A DNA stretch of 64,000 nt from assembly GCA_030159075.1 (NCBI GenBank), contig BROG01000130.1:186001-250000 (forward strand), given 5' to 3'. The notes under the pieces are model-generated. The model did not search any database, was not told the DNA's origin, and saw only the letters and a program-made list of their open reading frames with translations. Shown here piece after piece: positions 11,506 to 25,647 of this stretch (its first letter is position 1; every line of letters starts with the position of its first letter). The position numbers and the translations under genes are program-made. The stretch is from Atrina japonica (lineage: Eukaryota; Mollusca; Bivalvia; Pterioida; Pinnidae).

Positions 11506-14170
11506 ACCGTTTTTTTGTTTGATTCATTTGGACTGAATTAAGGTATAATATTTTACTCGAGTTGCATAATTTTTTTAGTAATCTTTCACTTGTGACTCTA
11601 CTTAATCTGATAAATTCCATGGAGGTGGGTAACTGAGGTGTTAAAATATGTCATCCGTCAAGATTGATAGAGTAACATCTTGAATGTTTAAAATAACTAA
11701 AAATCTAAATCAGTTTTAGTTTAACTTACCTAAAGATTATTTTATTTCAATAGATTTTACAATTAAATGCTGGATAAGTTTAACGGTCCATTTTCTAGTT
11801 GCAGACGAAAGTGAAACTGGTATACATTACATGACATATGAGTTGGTTTCCTTGATATATCCCTGTTGTGTACAAAATGCAAAATGTCACTCCAATGGCA
11901 ATTGTTTTTTACTTATAGATAGAAAAAATGTCCATTTAAATTCATGTGCATACTCTTGCAATTCATGCATTCGGCGTGCCTGTGTTTATTCTTTTCGTTG
12001 TATTTCAATATCACGTTGGACTGTTTTGGCATCCATGATAGGATAGCTTAAAGTTAAAATGCTTACGATTGGTTGAATGGAAGTCAGGAATCAATGAAAT
12101 TGCGTCTTACAATTTGAACATCTCTTAAAGCGATTGGTCTGTACATTGTATTATAAAAAAGGTCACGGTTTAAAATGGATAAAACAGATTAATTAGACTT
12201 AATAAGAACAATTATGTCGAAATGAAAATGAAGTGCTTTTTATTTTAACTTAATTTTAGGAATGAAAAAGTAGAATCTGTATTACAGGTGAACGATAATG
12301 TCTGAACACAATACTGACTATTGTTTTCAAGTACTGTGGACTGAAAAAGACTGTATTTAAAGTATGAAATGATGTTTATTTTAGTCTGTTTCTTCTACTG
12401 CAACGTTATCTGTTACTACTACTAGAATCTAAATTTAGCTTTGCGGAGAATCCGTAGCTATCAATAGATCTTTATTACATAGTGTTGAACTAAGTACAAA
12501 CACACGAAATTGTATTTTAAAATGCAGAAATAAGTACAATCATGTATTATTTTATCAAAATATTATTCAAACTGAACTGAATTTCATTTTAACAAAAATA
12601 TTTGTTTGTTCTGTAAAAAATCAGTTCAAACATAAATTTCTATATTGCCTAGTGTAGATAAGGAACAATTCACTGCTAGCGGGATATCCATCAAAGAAAA
12701 CCCATAATAGTTTGTTATTACATAACAACCCATAAAAAGAAACAGAATCAAAATGTTGGGCGTCGTTTTTATATTCACAAAATTACCGAAGGGTGAATAG
12801 TTATCTAAAACAGTTAATCTTGAGATGAAGGTACACGAGTCACAAAATCGTTGAAATCACTGGTATGATGGTATCACATTGGTAAAAACCTACATTTAAA
12901 ATAATTATATTCATTTAATATCAAATCAGGAAAATGACCTTCCAGCACATTGATGTTCTTCTCCTGTATGCTTCCATCAAAAAACACACAAACGCCGACA
13001 TATGTGCCAACAATAGGCATTAGTTTAGATTATATAATTCCTGTGCTTAGATTGTGTACAGAAATGCTGTGTACTGAGTTCACTGTACTCATGTATAGGG
13101 ATGATCAGAAGAAATATAGGTCGCTTCTTAATTTGATAATGTTGTGAATTCTAATGTATTCATTTCCGTCATAAAATGTAGCCACTTAGAAATATTTACA
13201 TAATATATTAATGCACATATAACATATTTGCAACGTGTTATCTAAAATAGATTTTTTTCGGCTAGACCCATATTTGTGATTTCTAAATTGTTCGGTTACA
13301 GATTATGGAAGCTTTTTTTAATTCCCAGTAAAATACATGCAGTTTTAAGTCATTAACAAATATCAAAACAATAACATGATTATTATGCACCTCATCATGA
13401 ATGATCATTCTTATTGTTACCTCTTTCTATTTGGCGTGAGATTTAATGTATAAATCGTGTTTTTCTTTACATCCGGAATACCACTCCAGTGATGGATATG
13501 TCTTACTTCCGGTATCAGTGTAAAATAATAGATTCACATTCACAACTGCACATATAGTCATTAACAACGATGTGCTTTATATTATGTGGGAGAGATATTT
13601 ATAGTAAAGTGTCAATTAACCCAGAAAATATTTAATTATAAAATGTTGTGAAACAGGGCAATAAAAACCACCAGAATCAACGACATGCAGAACCCCACTG
13701 TCACTCAGAGATAACACATTCTGTGTTGGAAAACGAGAATTATGTTAGCAACGAACAGCAAGATAACCATCTCCATCGAAATGTGCAGGTATTTTATTGT
13801 CGTGAAAGTACAGAAGGGTCAGAATGTACGTCATAGGAAGTTTCAAATATTGATAAAATGGTAACAGAAGTACAAGTGAGATACAGTTACCTTATTGCCA
13901 TTCCAAGCACAAACTTATTATACACGAGAAAGTGTTTTTCTACTCACATTAGTCGGTTGGTGTCATTTAAAAGCAAATATTGAACTGCTGTTATCGATGA
14001 TTGCGATGTAAAAGAAAAGAAATCCCTGTGATGGAAACAATACATTTAACAGATCAAATCAGAGCAGGGAGCTTTTCAATGTTTTTATCTCTCAAAATTT
14101 GTATTACTTATCATTCTGTATTTTAATTTGTTTACACTGGAGGAAAGAACAAAAATAAATGCAGTAAAAT
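11506..14170. other. Non-coding stretch, no feature recognised
   Basis: 2.7 kb of AT-rich sequence. The open frames at 11831-12046, 12950-13147 and 13648-13836 are short, lack motifs and have no supporting splice context. Confidence 0.4.
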
Positions 14171-14400
14171 ATTTAGAGCAATTCCCAAGGATATAGCCAT
14201 TACAAAAGGACCGGGGAAAGTTCCACGTAACATCAATTTAGATGGATAATAATGGATATATCCATTATAGGGGGTCGTAGACGGTTCCACATATGGTCAG
14301 TTTATATGATTCCTAATGGGTATAGCCATTACAGACGGGCCGAAGAGGCGTCAATTTAGATGAATTCTAATGAATACATTCATTACAGGAGGACCAGAGA
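14171..14400. repeat. Degenerate ~70-bp tandem repeat
   Basis: Three to four diverged units share ATAGCCATTACA or ATATCCATTATA, a GGACC/GGGCC word, and TCAATTTAGATGRAT. The period is about 70-75 bp. Old and partly decayed. Confidence 0.65.
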
Positions 14401-15002
14401 TGGAATAGGAATGAGTGGAAATGATTGGTCTTATTGTAATAACACTTGAATCAATGAATTTGCTATGATTTCTCACTGTTTGGTCTCATCATTCTCTTGT
14501 TGTATATCAACCAGTTGTTGATCGAACGAATATCGTCAATACATATTTAAGTAGTAAATACCCTTGTCAGGAAACATGAGATCTTTCATTGGTTATTTCA
14601 ACCTGATTTTCAGTAAAGGCCAGACCATTTTCATATTTTCATTTTCATTTCCCGCCTCTTTATTACTATATATAGAAAGCTCTTAATAAATATCTAACCA
14701 TAATAGAATTTCCGTGTTTACAGAATGTCATTAAGATATTATTCATACTCAATGTACATTCCCTTGACATGAAAGAATAAAGAGGGCTAATATCCTGTAG
14801 GTAAGAAATGTTTGTTTTGCTAAAATATTAATGGAAAGAAGCACGATATTGGTGTTATTTAATTAAAACGTGTTCTTTGACGGCAACTTTTATGTTTTGT
14901 TTTCGTTGTATTTAGTTAATTTTAACTAAACATAATGGATAACTTGATGCTTGTTACTCACGTCACTTTGTCTTTTATCTAAACACGATGTCTCTTTTAG
15001 CC
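14401..15002. other. Non-coding stretch, no feature recognised
   Basis: AT-rich spacer with nothing supportable. Confidence 0.45.
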
Positions 15003-15235
15003 TCATTTTTCAATATCAAAAAATTCATTTCTAAAGCTAAGATAATCATTTTTTACAGTGGTTACTCTTAGACGGATTTGGGATGTACTTTGAGAGCTAT
15101 TTTTGGCCTTGTATGATACAACTTTCTCTTTGGAAAATACACATATTAAATTGGAGCTCAATTGATGAAGTCTAATTGACAGAAACGATATCGTGTTGCG
15201 CATTATAACTTTGATATTATGTTTATATTATTTAA
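15003..15235 (-). repeat. Dispersed ~230-bp repeat, most complete copy
   Basis: Read on the minus strand this copy contains, in order: ATAAACATAATATCAAAGTT, TTTCTGTCAATTAGACTTCA, an AT-rich middle (TTAATATGTGTATTTT), AAAGAGAAAGTTGTATCATA, CAAGGCCAAA, ATCCGTCTAAGAGTAACCAC and TTATCTTAGCTTTAGAAA. The first half recurs at 16738-16807 and the second half at 19568-19680, both on the + strand and both broken at a long AT array. I know of no element name for it. It has no coding capacity, so a non-autonomous DNA element or SINE relic is possible. Confidence 0.75.
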
Positions 15236-16719
15236 AAATATATATATGAAATTTCTATCCGAGTTTGCACTAGTTTCGTTCATACAGAAGAATAAATAAA
15301 ATATTTTTAATGGAATGAAGACAACTACTATACATTAACGTTCACATTAACAAAAATTAAATGTACAACGTCAACTGATAGATAATTACCATGACGACCT
15401 ATTATATAGTATAAATATAGGCAAAGTACACAAGGGAACAGGCTAAAGTAGCTGTTATGAAAGGTGACCTCTATAAAAATGTTTATTCTTTATTAAAAGT
15501 AAACAAAGATTTTGTTTGAGTGACCTATACAGCAGGTGCCCTTTATACAGAGGGTCCTCTAATGCAAAGTTTGATTGTATTTTAAAAAACACATACACAT
15601 GCGCGCACAAAGATGTGATGTTTATTGTCTTAAGAATTACCGTTGGAAAATAGTAAAAAGTTTTATTTGAACCGGTACAAAAGAACGAATTCGTCTTGAT
15701 TTTTTTGTTAAAATGAATTTTTTGGTTTATGATAATGGTAACAGCCTATTCATGTTATTATAATAGTTAAATGTAACATTTTCCGGGAAAATGGAAATCA
15801 ATACATTTCCACGATGCACTTCTGTGATTATTGAGATTTAGTTGGACCCAGGAGTAGGAGAATTACAGCATTGTATATTGCATGGCAAATCAAAATATTT
15901 CGGAATATCATATGTGACATATTCTTAAAAGACAGCAAATAACTGTAACCGGAGTTTGTTTATGTCAAATCTAACTACATTGATAAAAGGATGATGTGGT
16001 GACAAAAATTGCATGTATGAATGTAGTTATTTCAACCATAGTCTGAATCGTGGCAATACATGTAGAAAGAGTTCGAATAGTATGGTTTTACAAAACATCA
16101 AAATACTACAACTGCAATATTCAGCCATTCAATAGTTAGTATATTTTCCAGATATTTTTGGCCATTTCTTTAGATTACTTACTCGTATATTTAAATTGAT
16201 ATTTTTTTAAAATACAGATTAAGAAAGCGGAAGTAAGAGCACCATTTGTGACTATATTTGTATTTGATTTTACAATACTGTTTAGGCGAAAATAACTGGC
16301 GGTGTTAATGTTCGCTATATCTCGATATTGATAAATTCATGAATATATACGACAGCGACGAATTACTTTTGCGTAATTTTGCTATCTATAAGTATTGCCA
16401 GTTTTGCATTTAAAATTTGTGAGATAATCAAATTCTTCATTCGAAAGGCAAATTTTTGTATCTTTATGAGGACTAGTTTTTTAAAATTGTACTAAATTGT
16501 TTTGAAAAAACTAAAAAGTTACCATAAATCAATTCTTAGTTATATCCATGTTGATATCGTGTCTATACTGGTATTGTCGAAGCCATCATTCTAAATGTAA
16601 ATACGCAGAGGGTTAGACAAGGAGCGACTAAACATGAAGTAAACAACTGTATACGTCATAATAATCTAAGTAACATAATTACCAAAATAACAACACCCTG
16701 ATTATCTCAGAAGTGAAAC
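15236..16719. other. Non-coding stretch, no feature recognised
   Basis: AT-rich spacer with nothing supportable apart from short A/T runs. Confidence 0.45.
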
Positions 16720-16737
16720 CGGTTACTTAAGTAACCG
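16720..16737. repeat. Perfect 18-bp palindrome
   Basis: CGGTTACTTAAGTAACCG is its own reverse complement. It lies directly before the head of a dispersed-repeat copy that starts at 16738, so it may be that copy's terminus or its insertion site. No function is claimed. Confidence 0.7.
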
Positions 16738-17150
<413 letters not shown>

Positions 17151-17794
17151 ATAAAACGCCTTGCATTCCATATAGCTATACACCTAGCATCGCATCCAAG
17201 CTATTCAATTACAAACAGGTTTTGCAGTGCCTAGACATCAACCATCTTCTACACAACACTGTCACATGTTCAGTTGCTTCACCTGCTTTCAAATACAATA
17301 CTATCGCGCATGTCATTACCGGCGACGTTTCTATTGATGAAAATGAAAGCCTCAAAAATCTTATTTTAAGGGGCCCTAAATACCGGGAAGCCCGTTCCTT
17401 TAATTGGCGTCAGAATTTTCAGTTTAGTTATGGATTCTGTCGAAGATTATGCCAGACGATGGACCAAACATGAAAACGTAGAACCAGACACTTTGTCTGA
17501 ATGGCTGAAAGCCATACGATGGTTGATAAAATCTCGTATTCGAAAACTTAAAGGGACTATGAAAAACACGTTATCCCTCTGTATTTAATGATCCAGAAGT
17601 AGTAACTGAACTGGATAGGTTACATGACCAATATGTACTGGTACCAGCAGACAAAGCCTCAAATAATATAGTTTTTTATTTGTAAGGCACATTACTATAA
17701 TTGTTTATTAGAAGAACTTGGGTTTAATACGAATTCTGGAAATCCTACATACACACGTAGCTCACTTTCAAAGGACGAGATCCTTCAAAATCAC
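17151..17794 (+). pseudogene. Penelope-like ORF, N-terminal part, frameshifted
   Basis: Coding-like sequence runs in from about 17180 in one frame to about 17470. It continues in another frame from about 17430 (with DYARRWTKHE and SEWLKAIRWLIKSRI) to about 17575. It then shifts again (FNDPEVVTELDRLHDQYVLV, PADKASNNIVF) before joining the RT frame at about 17.75 kb. At least two frame changes separate it from the RT, so the copy cannot make a full protein. The PADKASNN segment is typical of the region just before the fingers of Penelope-type RTs. Confidence 0.75.
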
Positions 17795-18988
17795 GTGTCC
17801 GTATTACACTCATTTGATATACCTACAACGGAGACCGATTTCGAGCTACCACATTTATACTGGATGCCTAAACTTCATAAAAATCCATATAAGCAAAGAT
17901 ACATAGCAGGATCCAGCAAATGTTCTACCAAACCTTTATCTTTACTCCTTACCAAGATATTGACAGCTGTTAAGGAGAAACTTCAAAAATACTGTACAGT
18001 TGCTTATTCCAGAAGCGGTGTAAATCAGATGTGGATACTTAAAAATTCTAAACAGCTTTTAGAAAATTTGAAGGCACACAATTTTTCTCGAATTCACAGT
18101 ATCAAAACTTATGATTTCTCAACTCTTTACACTACTATTCCACATAAAAAATTAAAAGAAAGACTTTTTAGCATCATAGACAACTGCTTTTTCACTAAAG
18201 GTGGTACCCGAAATTTTAAATATCTAGTGATTGGCTATCAGGATACTTATTTCGTCAAACACCACTCTGATTCTACACATAAGTATACTGAAGTTGATAT
18301 AAAAAAACATGCTGGAATTTCTAATAGACAATATATTTGTAATGTTCGGAGACGTGGTCTTTCAACAAAAACTGTCGGCATTCCTATGGGAACCAATTGT
18401 GCTCCTTTATTGGCCGACCTGTTCCTTTATTCATACGAAGCAGACTTCATTCAGAAACTGCTGAATCAAAAGAAGAAAAAGTTAGCGGTGTCCTTTAATT
18501 TGACATTTAGATATATCGACGACGTTTTGTCAATTAATAATGACAATTTTCATACATATGTCAATGCGATATATCCCAGCGAACTAGAAATTAAAGATAC
18601 AACAGAATCAAGTACACACGCTTCATACTTAGACATTTTACTTAATATAAACACAGACGGGAAATTAGCAACTAAGCTATACGATAAACGCGACGCTTTC
18701 GGCTTTCCCATCGTAAATTTTCCACATTTAAGTAGTAATATCCCTCAGTCACCTGCATATGGAGTTTATATTTCACAAATGATCCGATATGCCAGGGCGT
18801 GCACAACATATGAAGATTTCATATACAGAGGTAAACTACTCACTGACAAATTATTGACACAGGGATATCGAAAACCGCGTTTAATGTCAACGTTCCGCAA
18901 ATTTTATGGTCGGTATAATAGTCTTGTTTGCGACTACTCCGTTTCACTAAGTGAAATGTTGAGTTGCCTTTTCGTTGGCGGTTGTTGA
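17795..18988 (+). pseudogene. Penelope-like reverse transcriptase, open frame
   Basis: A 397-codon open frame with RT motifs in order. LYWMPKLHKNP is near residues 22-32 (the Penelope-type PKxHK motif). YDFSTLYTTIP is near 106-116, with the first catalytic Asp. GIPMGTNCAPLLADLFL is near 195-211. RYIDDVLS is near 239-246, with the YxDD active site intact. Conserved thumb sequences follow (ASYLDILLNI, KLYDKRDAFGF, SPAYGVYISQMIRYARAC). The family copies its RNA onto a nicked chromosomal 3' end. The frame itself is open, but its 5' partner is frameshifted, so I treat it as a dead copy of a fairly young element. The final codons (LFVGGC) run into the tail. Confidence 0.88.
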
Positions 18989-19452
18989 GACGTCTGTACC
19001 AATTGTGACGAGGATACACTCCTCACGTGTTTCATTGGACTTGACTGTGGACTCACGGCGGGTGTGACCGGTCGACAGGGGATGCTTACTCCTCCATGGC
19101 ACCTGATCCCACCTCTTGGTTTCCAGAGGTCCGTGTTTGTCCATTTTTAACCGGATTTGTATCTATGTCCTGGACATTCTATTGATTTATACTTTGGTAT
19201 CTGAGATTTTTATACTATTACAATACGTATAAATATTATTAATATTAAGGTCTGTATTTCTGTATAAATAAAGTTTCCTTATTTTCCTTTTGTTGTTGCG
19301 TAATTTGGGTCGAAAATTGGTACAATGAGATTACATAGAATTGCGGGTGACAGGATGCATCGAGAAGAATTTGCACAATTGTTACATAAAGTGCATTTTC
19401 TACTTATTCCTTTTTATATCCATACTGGTGTGGACTGTTAAAGCTTTTTTCC

Positions 19453-19680
<228 letters not shown>

Positions 19681-21462
19681 TGGAATTTAAATGGTGTTGT
19701 CAGTGCCAAATATTAATTTAGTATATATATAATGTACAAGAAAATGTCATCTTATATATGACTCATCAACTATTGAACTGTGTGGTTTTTCTTTCTACAT
19801 ATTCATAGTCTAATTATGTTTCTTCAATCCTTTTGATACCAGTTTGTCGTAGCATTACGCAATGATTTCATTTATCATCATGGTTTTCAAATTACAAATG
19901 ATGAATAATAAATATATAAGATCTTGTATGACCTTGTATTTTGTAACCTGACTGCAAATTATGTTTTCATTTTGATGTAGAACTAACCATCCATCTTTAT
20001 TGAACATTGCTTGAATTTCTTTCTATATCCGCGTATTACTAGGCGGGACATACAATTTATACCTACCCAGACACTGTGCATTTTGTCTAGTATTGTCTAA
20101 GTGTGGTACTGTAATTTGTTTTCACGTTATTTCTTTAACTTTTAGTTGAAATTCAGCTAATGATAAAATGAAGTGCGTTCGATTTTTGAGATTTTCCTAC
20201 GGAAACTTGATGTTGATATTTCTGATTCTGTAATGATTATTGCTTTAAGCAATATATGTGTATTAGATGTATGAACTTAAGTTAAATATATCAACCACAG
20301 TATCAACCTAAACCACCTTTATTATCAGAGAAAAGTTAATAATGATATTCTTCCTTTTCTATAGTCAGCAGAAAAACAATTATATTGTTTAACATCCGTA
20401 ACCCAAATCATATAATTCCTCATTTTGAGCTTACACAGTGTACAACGTTTTAATCTACATGTTCAGTTTTAAAGACAGGGCTACTTTATCTTAAAACAAT
20501 AAGATTATAAATAAATTCTTGAGAAATATACATATAAAATAGAAGTACATGTTTTACAGTGGCTAGTGATTTCCAGTCAGATTCAGAGCCTGACATATTT
20601 CGAAAGAAAATTAGAGTGTTAACAAAATACTGTATGACAATTAGCATTACTAAGCCATCTTTACTTTGTGTCAACTCTCATGAAAGTCAAATCGCCGTGA
20701 CGCATTTTATGGTCATTTAGAGGTGAACTGTCAACACCATTCAATTGTTATTTAATACACAGCTATTCCCTGTCGAATCATTACTGGTTGTCATGTTTAT
20801 CTATCTCAAGTTCTAATGTGCCAAAGATGTACATTACCGTACAATACTACATGCTGCTTCAAATTGACACACAAAAAGGAATAAAAACTGTATTTTGAAA
20901 TATTAATAAAAGCAGTGGCAATATCAAATAAGATATCGGGTGACATCCGTAGTAAATCAAGGTAACTGATCACATGGAAATGAATTATACAATGGTGCGT
21001 GCTAAAGTGATAGCTATAATTAAGAATGATGTAATTTTTGTTATAAACGAATACGAAACTAGTGAAAGATCAAACCATAAAGTACATCATCTTCAAATTA
21101 TCTATCTGATTTCAGTTACTCATATCTAAAACATAAATATACATGTCATTAAATATGTCATATTATCACTTTGTGGCTTCTTTAAGACATGATTCTCTAG
21201 ACACATTGTTTTGTTATCTCCAGTGTCAGTTACCGCTGTTACAGTCACCAACAACAAACAATACATTGATTAACTACTTTAAGACTGTAAGATTTATTAC
21301 AGATAATTATCTTTATAACACTCTTCTCTATAATCATATATTAATCTAATCATCAAAGAATTAGTTAAATGAAAATCCCATGTGTATAGATACATGTAAC
21401 AGAGAAATGAGGAGACTGAAAAGTAATATAGAAAGCTCATGTTTATTTTTTTTATTTTAGCT
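19681..21462. other. Non-coding stretch, no feature recognised
   Basis: 1.8 kb of AT-rich sequence. Frames at 20486-20674 (-) and 21143-21349 (+) show no family motif. Confidence 0.42.
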
Positions 21463-21640
21463 CACCTGACCAAAATTTTACGTGAGCTTTTCTGATCACC
21501 TTTTGTTCGGTGTCTCTCCACCTGCTTGACCATCCGACCTTTAAATTTTCACATTTTCGACTTATTTTTCAAAAAGGGCTAGGGGATTCTGACGACACTA
21601 AACACTCATTTTGATGATATCCCTTGTCAGCTCCAAACAT
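21463..21640 (+). repeat. Molluscan TTTAGCTCACCTG-type dispersed repeat
   Basis: The segment opens TTTTAGCTCACCTGACC and continues ACGTGAGCTTTTCTGATCAC and TTGTTCGGTGTCTC, then TTTTCGACTTATTTTTCAAA. I recall this head (AGCTCACCTG...GTGAGCTTTTGTGATC) as a high-copy repeat in bivalve genomes. The class is not settled from sequence alone. Confidence 0.6.
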
Positions 21641-21856
21641 TCAAAGGAATGGAAAATGATTTATGAATAATTTCAAACCTAGGTTCGTTGAGAGTGAAAG
21701 GGAAAGGCAGTAAATACCGTCCTTTCTATCTGACACTCTAGTATTAGCTACAGCTGTAGCTCCATCAGAGCATAGTGTATGTAAACCATATTTATTGATA
21801 TTTAATCCCAAAGCACTAAGTTTCTCCAATTCTATTTCCCTTAATCTGGTGTACAC
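21641..21856 (-). pseudogene. Tyrosine recombinase C-terminal remnant
   Basis: The minus-strand frame contains NKYGLHTLCSDGATAVAN followed by VSDR. This resembles the HxLRxGGATAxANAGVxDR box of the tyrosine recombinases in DIRS/Crypton-type elements. The box Arg is Cys and the first Gly is Asp. The next conserved segment (RHGRW with a catalytic His/Trp) is missing: VSDR is joined directly to KDGI and LSLSLSTNLGL, which resemble the segment that normally follows it. So the remnant carries both substitutions and an internal deletion. It is not a functional gene. Confidence 0.65.
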
Positions 21857-22835
21857 AAAGTTACCCTAATCTTCAATTTATATGTGTGCAATGATATACA
21901 CAAAGTAAATTTTCTAAAAGAATTAATCACATTTTAGATTCTATATTAGCAAATAAAATTAATATGATTTGAAATTGAATTTGAAAATTTATTGCTCCCT
22001 CTGTATTGGTCGATGTTTGCTTTTCGGAATGAGAAAGAGACTTACAAATCATTAAACTAGTATCGCAGACCAAAATACATAGTACTTGGGTACTTTTGGT
22101 TATTTTCTTTCTTGACTGGTTTAGCTATCATCCTCTAACACCAGCAGTCAATAATTTTGCAAAGAATTTCTTACACGGATCATCCATATTAGTTATATGT
22201 TGTGCCCATTTAACAGATTAAAATGTCTGATAAAGTGTGGAATAAAAGGCATTACTGTGCAAACGAGCTACAAGATAATAGGACACAGGTATTGAACATG
22301 AAAAAAAAATATTTATACCTCTATCTACAGCCGACGTTAAATTTCTTCTAAGAGCTATCTGCTTCAGTTTTCAGAATAACCTGTGGAAGGCTATTGGGTA
22401 TGCCCCTTAGATAAACATTCTTCAATGGTTCAGGGCTTTCCATCTACCGTCTCTGTGTATAATTTACAGAATGTAGAATAAAAAAATTCAAATTAAAGTG
22501 AAATAAACATTCCCAAAGTATTGAAGCAACATTTAAAAAATGGTTATGTTATATCACGTCAGCAACTGATTTTGGGAGCCAAGTGGTTACCAAATAAATG
22601 TCTATGATTGCAGATCAAGTTAAGAAGATGTATTTAATTTGGCACAAATCTTACTACTAAAACACTTACACGAAGTATATTAGGTCCAAAAATAGAATTT
22701 TTATTTGAATCTAAAACGAAAATATTTCTTGTATGGTAAAACTATATTAAAAAATGAAATGCATGTATATCGATAACATTGCTAGTAATTTCGAAATATA
22801 TGAGTCTAAAATGGAACAGAGGGTCATTAATATAA
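21857..22835. other. Non-coding stretch, no feature recognised
   Basis: AT-rich spacer with nothing supportable. Confidence 0.42.
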
Positions 22836-23285
22836 AAATTTCAGATACCAAAGTATAAATCAATAGAATGTCCAGGACATAGATACAAATCCGGTAAAAA
22901 TGGACAAACACGGACCTCTGGAAACCAAGAGGTGGGATCAGGTGCCATGGAGGAGTAAGCATCCCCTGTCGACCGGGTCACACCCGCCGTGAGTCCACAG
23001 TCAAGTCCAATGAAACAAGTGAGGAGTGTATCCTCGTCACAATTGGTACAGACGTCTCAACAACCGCCAACGAAAAGGTAACTCAACATTTCACTTCGTG
23101 AAACAGAGTAGTAGCAAACAAGACTATTATACCGACCGTAAAATTTGCGGAACGTTGATATTAAACGCGGTTTTCGATATCCCTGTGTCAATAATTTGTC
23201 AGTGAGTAGTTTACCTCTGTATATGAAATCTTCATATGTTGTACACGCCCTGGCATATCGGATCATTTGTGAAATATAAACTCCA
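22836..23285 (-). mobile_element. Penelope-like family A, short 3' copy 2
   Basis: On the minus strand, the last ~75 codons of the family A ORF (from GVYISQMIRYARAC to LFVGGC) are followed by the full tail ending in TGAAATTTTTATA. It is nearly identical to the long copy, so it is young. Identity stops at CTCCATA (about 23285), close to the break of copies 1 and 3. Confidence 0.9.
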
Positions 23286-23435
23286 TAGGGAACCAATATA
23301 CCCGTTGCTGAAGATACCAAACAATTCCTTAAAACCTAAGAATCAAAATGAATTGATGGAACATACCAATTATTATGACCACACAAATTCATCGCAGCCT
23401 CTTCACCATGAATACGTGGGGTAAAATATCTAGAG

Positions 23436-23682
23436 CAATTTAATGTCAGTTTGGTATTGGCGTATCAGCGAACCAGCTAATAAGATACAGCTGCAAATTA
23501 ATATCAGTTTGGTATTAAAGTATCAACGAACCAGCCGATAGGATAGAGCCGAAAAATAATGTCAGTTTGGTATTGGCGTATCAGCGAACCAGCCGATAGG
23601 ATGGAGCCGAAAAATAATGTCAGTTTGGTATTGGCGTATCAACGAATCCCCCGATAGGATGGAGCCGAAAAATAATGTCAAT
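23436..23682. repeat. 58-bp tandem repeat, ~4 copies
   Basis: The unit reads TAATGTCAGTTTGGTATTGG, CGTATCAGCGAACCAGCCGA, TAGGATGGAGCCGAAAAA. Copies lie at about 23439, 23499, 23556 and 23614, with a partial at 23672. It is unusually CpG-rich for this window. Confidence 0.9.
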
Positions 23683-23689
23683 ATGAATA

Positions 23690-25640
23690 TATAGATGAGG
23701 GAATGAGAACAGAAAACAAGCACATTCTAATCAAATCTAATTAAGAACAAAATGATTAGGGGATAATTAAAATTGCATATGAATATTTAAAAAGAAAAAA
23801 TATTTTACCAGTTATATATGTACCATATTTTGAACCATAATCTTTTCGAATGTATTGCGACAAGACAAAAGAAATAATTGTCAGAATGGTTTTCAGTGTG
23901 ACACTCTAAACTCACGACAAGCCCGCTTTACAATTTCCAAATATAACATCCTGATTAGAACGTGATGTCACTCACATGCATTCAACATAGAAAGTAACAT
24001 AGACTGTCTATAATACATGTATCTCCCCAATGATACTCAATCAAGAGCATTTATAGATATCTATATAAGGTAAACTGATGATGCAATGAAATGACTGAGA
24101 CAATGTTCGAACACTAATTTCAAATATTGCATTGCTATGGATAACCCCTAATGGTTTATGTGTCAACAGAACCGATCAGAAAAATCATGTTTTAAAAGTA
24201 CTCCATGCGATCATTACAAAGTAGTGTAATATGCACTTTTTATATCAGATCGTTTTACCTTTGAATTAAAGTTCATTTTCTAACTTCAGAATCCAAATCA
24301 CCATAATTACATATCAACTATCACTGCAGCACTTGTATTATGATACCACACTCAGTTTAATATTTATGTGACGCACACCAGTCAGTCTGAGTTTCGACAT
24401 TACGTAAAACGCCGACCCACTTTTATCATGTTTTCATATTGTTTCGTTCTTTCTAAATCTGGGGGGAATTTGGATTTAATTATTCCCGATAGGGTGTACT
24501 TGTATAGCATTGATGGAAATTGTTAAGGTTTTAACGGGCTTAAAAAGTCTGTCTTGTATGATCTAACGGTATTAAAACTGTATGTACGTATCCTTTTGTG
24601 CAAAATATATTAAAATTTGAAACCTTTAAAATACCTTTACTGGAAGTATGTAATACCGCATAGTGTAACTAACTTTAAAATTTTTACATAATGTTTGGTT
24701 GGATAACAATTACCTGTATGTTCTCCAACAAAGCTGTGATGATTGTATGTTGTTATACAAAACAGTCGGGAAATATTATAAACATAATACCAAAGTTATA
24801 AAAATCAAATACATTGCTACTATACTTCAATTGTATATCAGCAATCAGTTCCCAAACTATTTTACGGTGGTATGGAGAGAGAACGATGATGATAGGAACA
24901 ACTAATCATTAATCTCTTCCTTTCAATTTGTGGACGTCGTTTATTTGCGTTTATGTTTTTCTCTATCTGCACAGGTAAATTATTTTCTAGTTAAAAACAA
25001 GATTTTATATCCATATATCAAACAGCATGGAATAATCACAGGTTATTAAATTATTCAATACTGCATATATACAGTGAGCCAGTACGTTAATTGATGTATA
25101 CGATGCAATTATTTTCAATTTTCGTCCATTTTACTTGAACTCGTTCACACCACAGCTCATTTGCAGTGGCCAAGAAACATTTTAGTGTGTTAACGTACAG
25201 TATTGCATACCTGTCGCTTTTTACATTAAACATGAAGGCTAGATTCCATGAAAAAGCTACCGAAAGTCGACAATGTCAGCGGTTTCATTTGAGCATTTAA
25301 AATATGTAAAATACATTTAAGATAATATAAAAATCGTATGTAAATCTGACAATCTGAAATAGCGTTAACTTTTTATAGGTAGAAACATTACTTAATTCTG
25401 AAATTCTGTTCTGAAATACACACTTTGAATTAAGATATATATAGGTACATTGGCCTTGAATATATCAAACTATCACAGACAGACGTCGTTTTAATCCTGT
25501 TTATTTACCATACTTTACTTCATTGTACTAATTGAAGTATACAAACAGGACATCATGTTTCGGTAGAAAATGCAGTGCATTTCCTGCCGTATTACATCAT
25601 CAAATCCCCTAGAATCATGGTGTTATACGCCATACAAAAC
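23690..25640. other. Non-coding stretch with a dispersed-repeat scrap
   Basis: No exon was recognised. At about 24776-24802, ATAAACATAATACCAAAGTT matches the head of the dispersed repeat described at 15.0 and 16.7 kb. Otherwise unassigned. Confidence 0.42.
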
Positions 25641-25647
25641 AATTTGT

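Larger units (their letters stand above)
17151..19214 (+). mobile_element. Penelope-like retroelement family A, longest copy
   Basis: This is the longest copy of family A: a broken 5' coding part (17151-17794), an open reverse-transcriptase frame (17795-18988), and a ~225-bp non-coding tail ending GGTATCTGAGATTTTTATA near 19214. The same tail ends six other fragments in the window, which fixes the 3' boundary. I see no GIY-YIG endonuclease after the RT, because the frame stops soon after the thumb region. Either this lineage lacks it, or it lay in the damaged 5' part. No LTRs and no target-site duplication were identified. Confidence 0.85.

Noticed and set aside
17151..19214. Hammerhead ribozyme motif, known from other Penelope-like elements
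   Set aside because: I looked for the CTGATGA...GAAA core near both ends of family A and did not find it.
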